Assembly: GCA_027297005.1 (NCBI GenBank)
Contig: JAPUIN010000333.1
Location: forward strand, 1 to 6,277
Direction of reading: 5' to 3'
DNA length: 6,277 nt
Source: Acidobacteriota bacterium
GTDB taxonomy: Bacteria > Acidobacteriota > Polarisedimenticolia > Gp22-AA2
Part shown: positions 6,128 to 6,277 of the stretch, in pieces
Layout: every line of letters starts with the position of its first letter
Numbering within the stretch: the stretch's first letter is position 1
Made by a program: the position numbers and the translations under genes
The notes under the pieces: generated by a model
What the model saw: the letters and a program-made list of their open reading frames with translations, nothing else
Database searches by the model: none
What the model was told of the DNA's origin: nothing

Positions 6128-6277
6128 CGGCTCTCCCGTGATGAGGGTCATCGTACCCCCGCGTCGATTCGCGATCAAGCTACGCGACGCTCCCCCCGGC
6201 TCGCCTCGGGCCGCCCGCCGCGCGGAAGGAGGCGCGTCGGGTTCCCGGTACTCGGTGGTCCGGCGGGCGCAGGTCGA
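6128..6277 (-). other. Unassigned upstream flank of hemDE
   Basis: About 150 bases of GC-rich sequence. The hemDE frame stays open to the window edge without a stop, but the translated flank is rich in Arg, Pro, Ala and Gly and matches no family I recognise. A second minus-strand frame is open from the edge and ends in TGA at 6175-6177, overlapping the possible TTG start at 6178. It could be the C-terminal tail of an upstream gene (HemC would be a natural neighbour), but its sequence is not recognisable. No clear promoter was seen. Confidence 0.3.
6131..6137 (-). promoter_or_regulatory. Ribosome binding site supporting the hemDE start at 6127
   Basis: GGGAGAG with its GGGAG core five bases from the ATG at 6127. 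The alternative ATG at 6151 has only a G-run before it and the TTG at 6178 has no clear site. Spacing therefore favours the shortest protein, which still holds the whole HemD domain. Confidence 0.5.

Noticed and set aside
6223..6231. Strong plus-strand Shine-Dalgarno-like GGAAGGAGG near the right edge
   Set aside because: No ATG, GTG or TTG follows at a usable spacing, so no gene start can be supported.

Overview
This is a high-GC bacterial chromosome window, roughly two-thirds G+C by eye. Every recognisable gene lies on the minus strand, in one tightly packed run read from the right edge to the left edge. In transcription order the genes are: a fused uroporphyrinogen-III synthase/uroporphyrinogen decarboxylase (hemDE), ferrochelatase (hemH), an FAD-dependent HemY-type porphyrinogen oxidase (hemY), ribose-5-phosphate isomerase B (rpiB), a short single-domain-type 6-phosphogluconate dehydrogenase (gnd), and the N-terminal 91 residues of glucose-6-phosphate 1-dehydrogenase (zwf), cut by the left edge. 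Both strands were read for RNA genes, CRISPR arrays, insertion sequences and phage genes; none was seen.

Right half (about 1725-6127): heme synthesis. The fused protein would turn hydroxymethylbilane into uroporphyrinogen III and then coproporphyrinogen III. HemH and HemY supply oxidation and iron insertion. The order hemE-hemH-hemY matches the Bacillus hemEHY arrangement. The ferrochelatase also has Bacillus-like features (a Tyr-Gly motif at residues 13-14 and an LAPH motif instead of the YPQYS-type motif of proteobacterial and human enzymes). The last steps may therefore run through coproporphyrin III (CgoX, CpfC, then ChdC encoded elsewhere) rather than protoporphyrin. Junctions are tight: a TAG stop abuts a GTG start, then an ATGA overlap.

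Left half (1-1657): oxidative pentose phosphate pathway. zwf, gnd and rpiB would carry glucose 6-phosphate to ribose 5-phosphate, apart from the lactonase step, which is not in the window. gnd and zwf overlap by GTGA. A 67-base gap with a weak hairpin and no clear promoter or T-tract separates the two modules, so they may be one operon or two.

The organism cannot be named from this sequence. High GC, the fused HemD-HemE, Bacillus-like heme gene order and the short Gnd suggest a deep-branching or uncultured lineage such as Acidobacteriota or a relative; this is a weak inference. All genes have recognisable core-metabolism functions. The points worth a second look are the HemD-HemE fusion, the heme-pathway branch, the coenzyme-binding loop of Gnd, the variant Zwf signature and the heme/pentose-phosphate linkage. 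No new defence or mobile system is visible.
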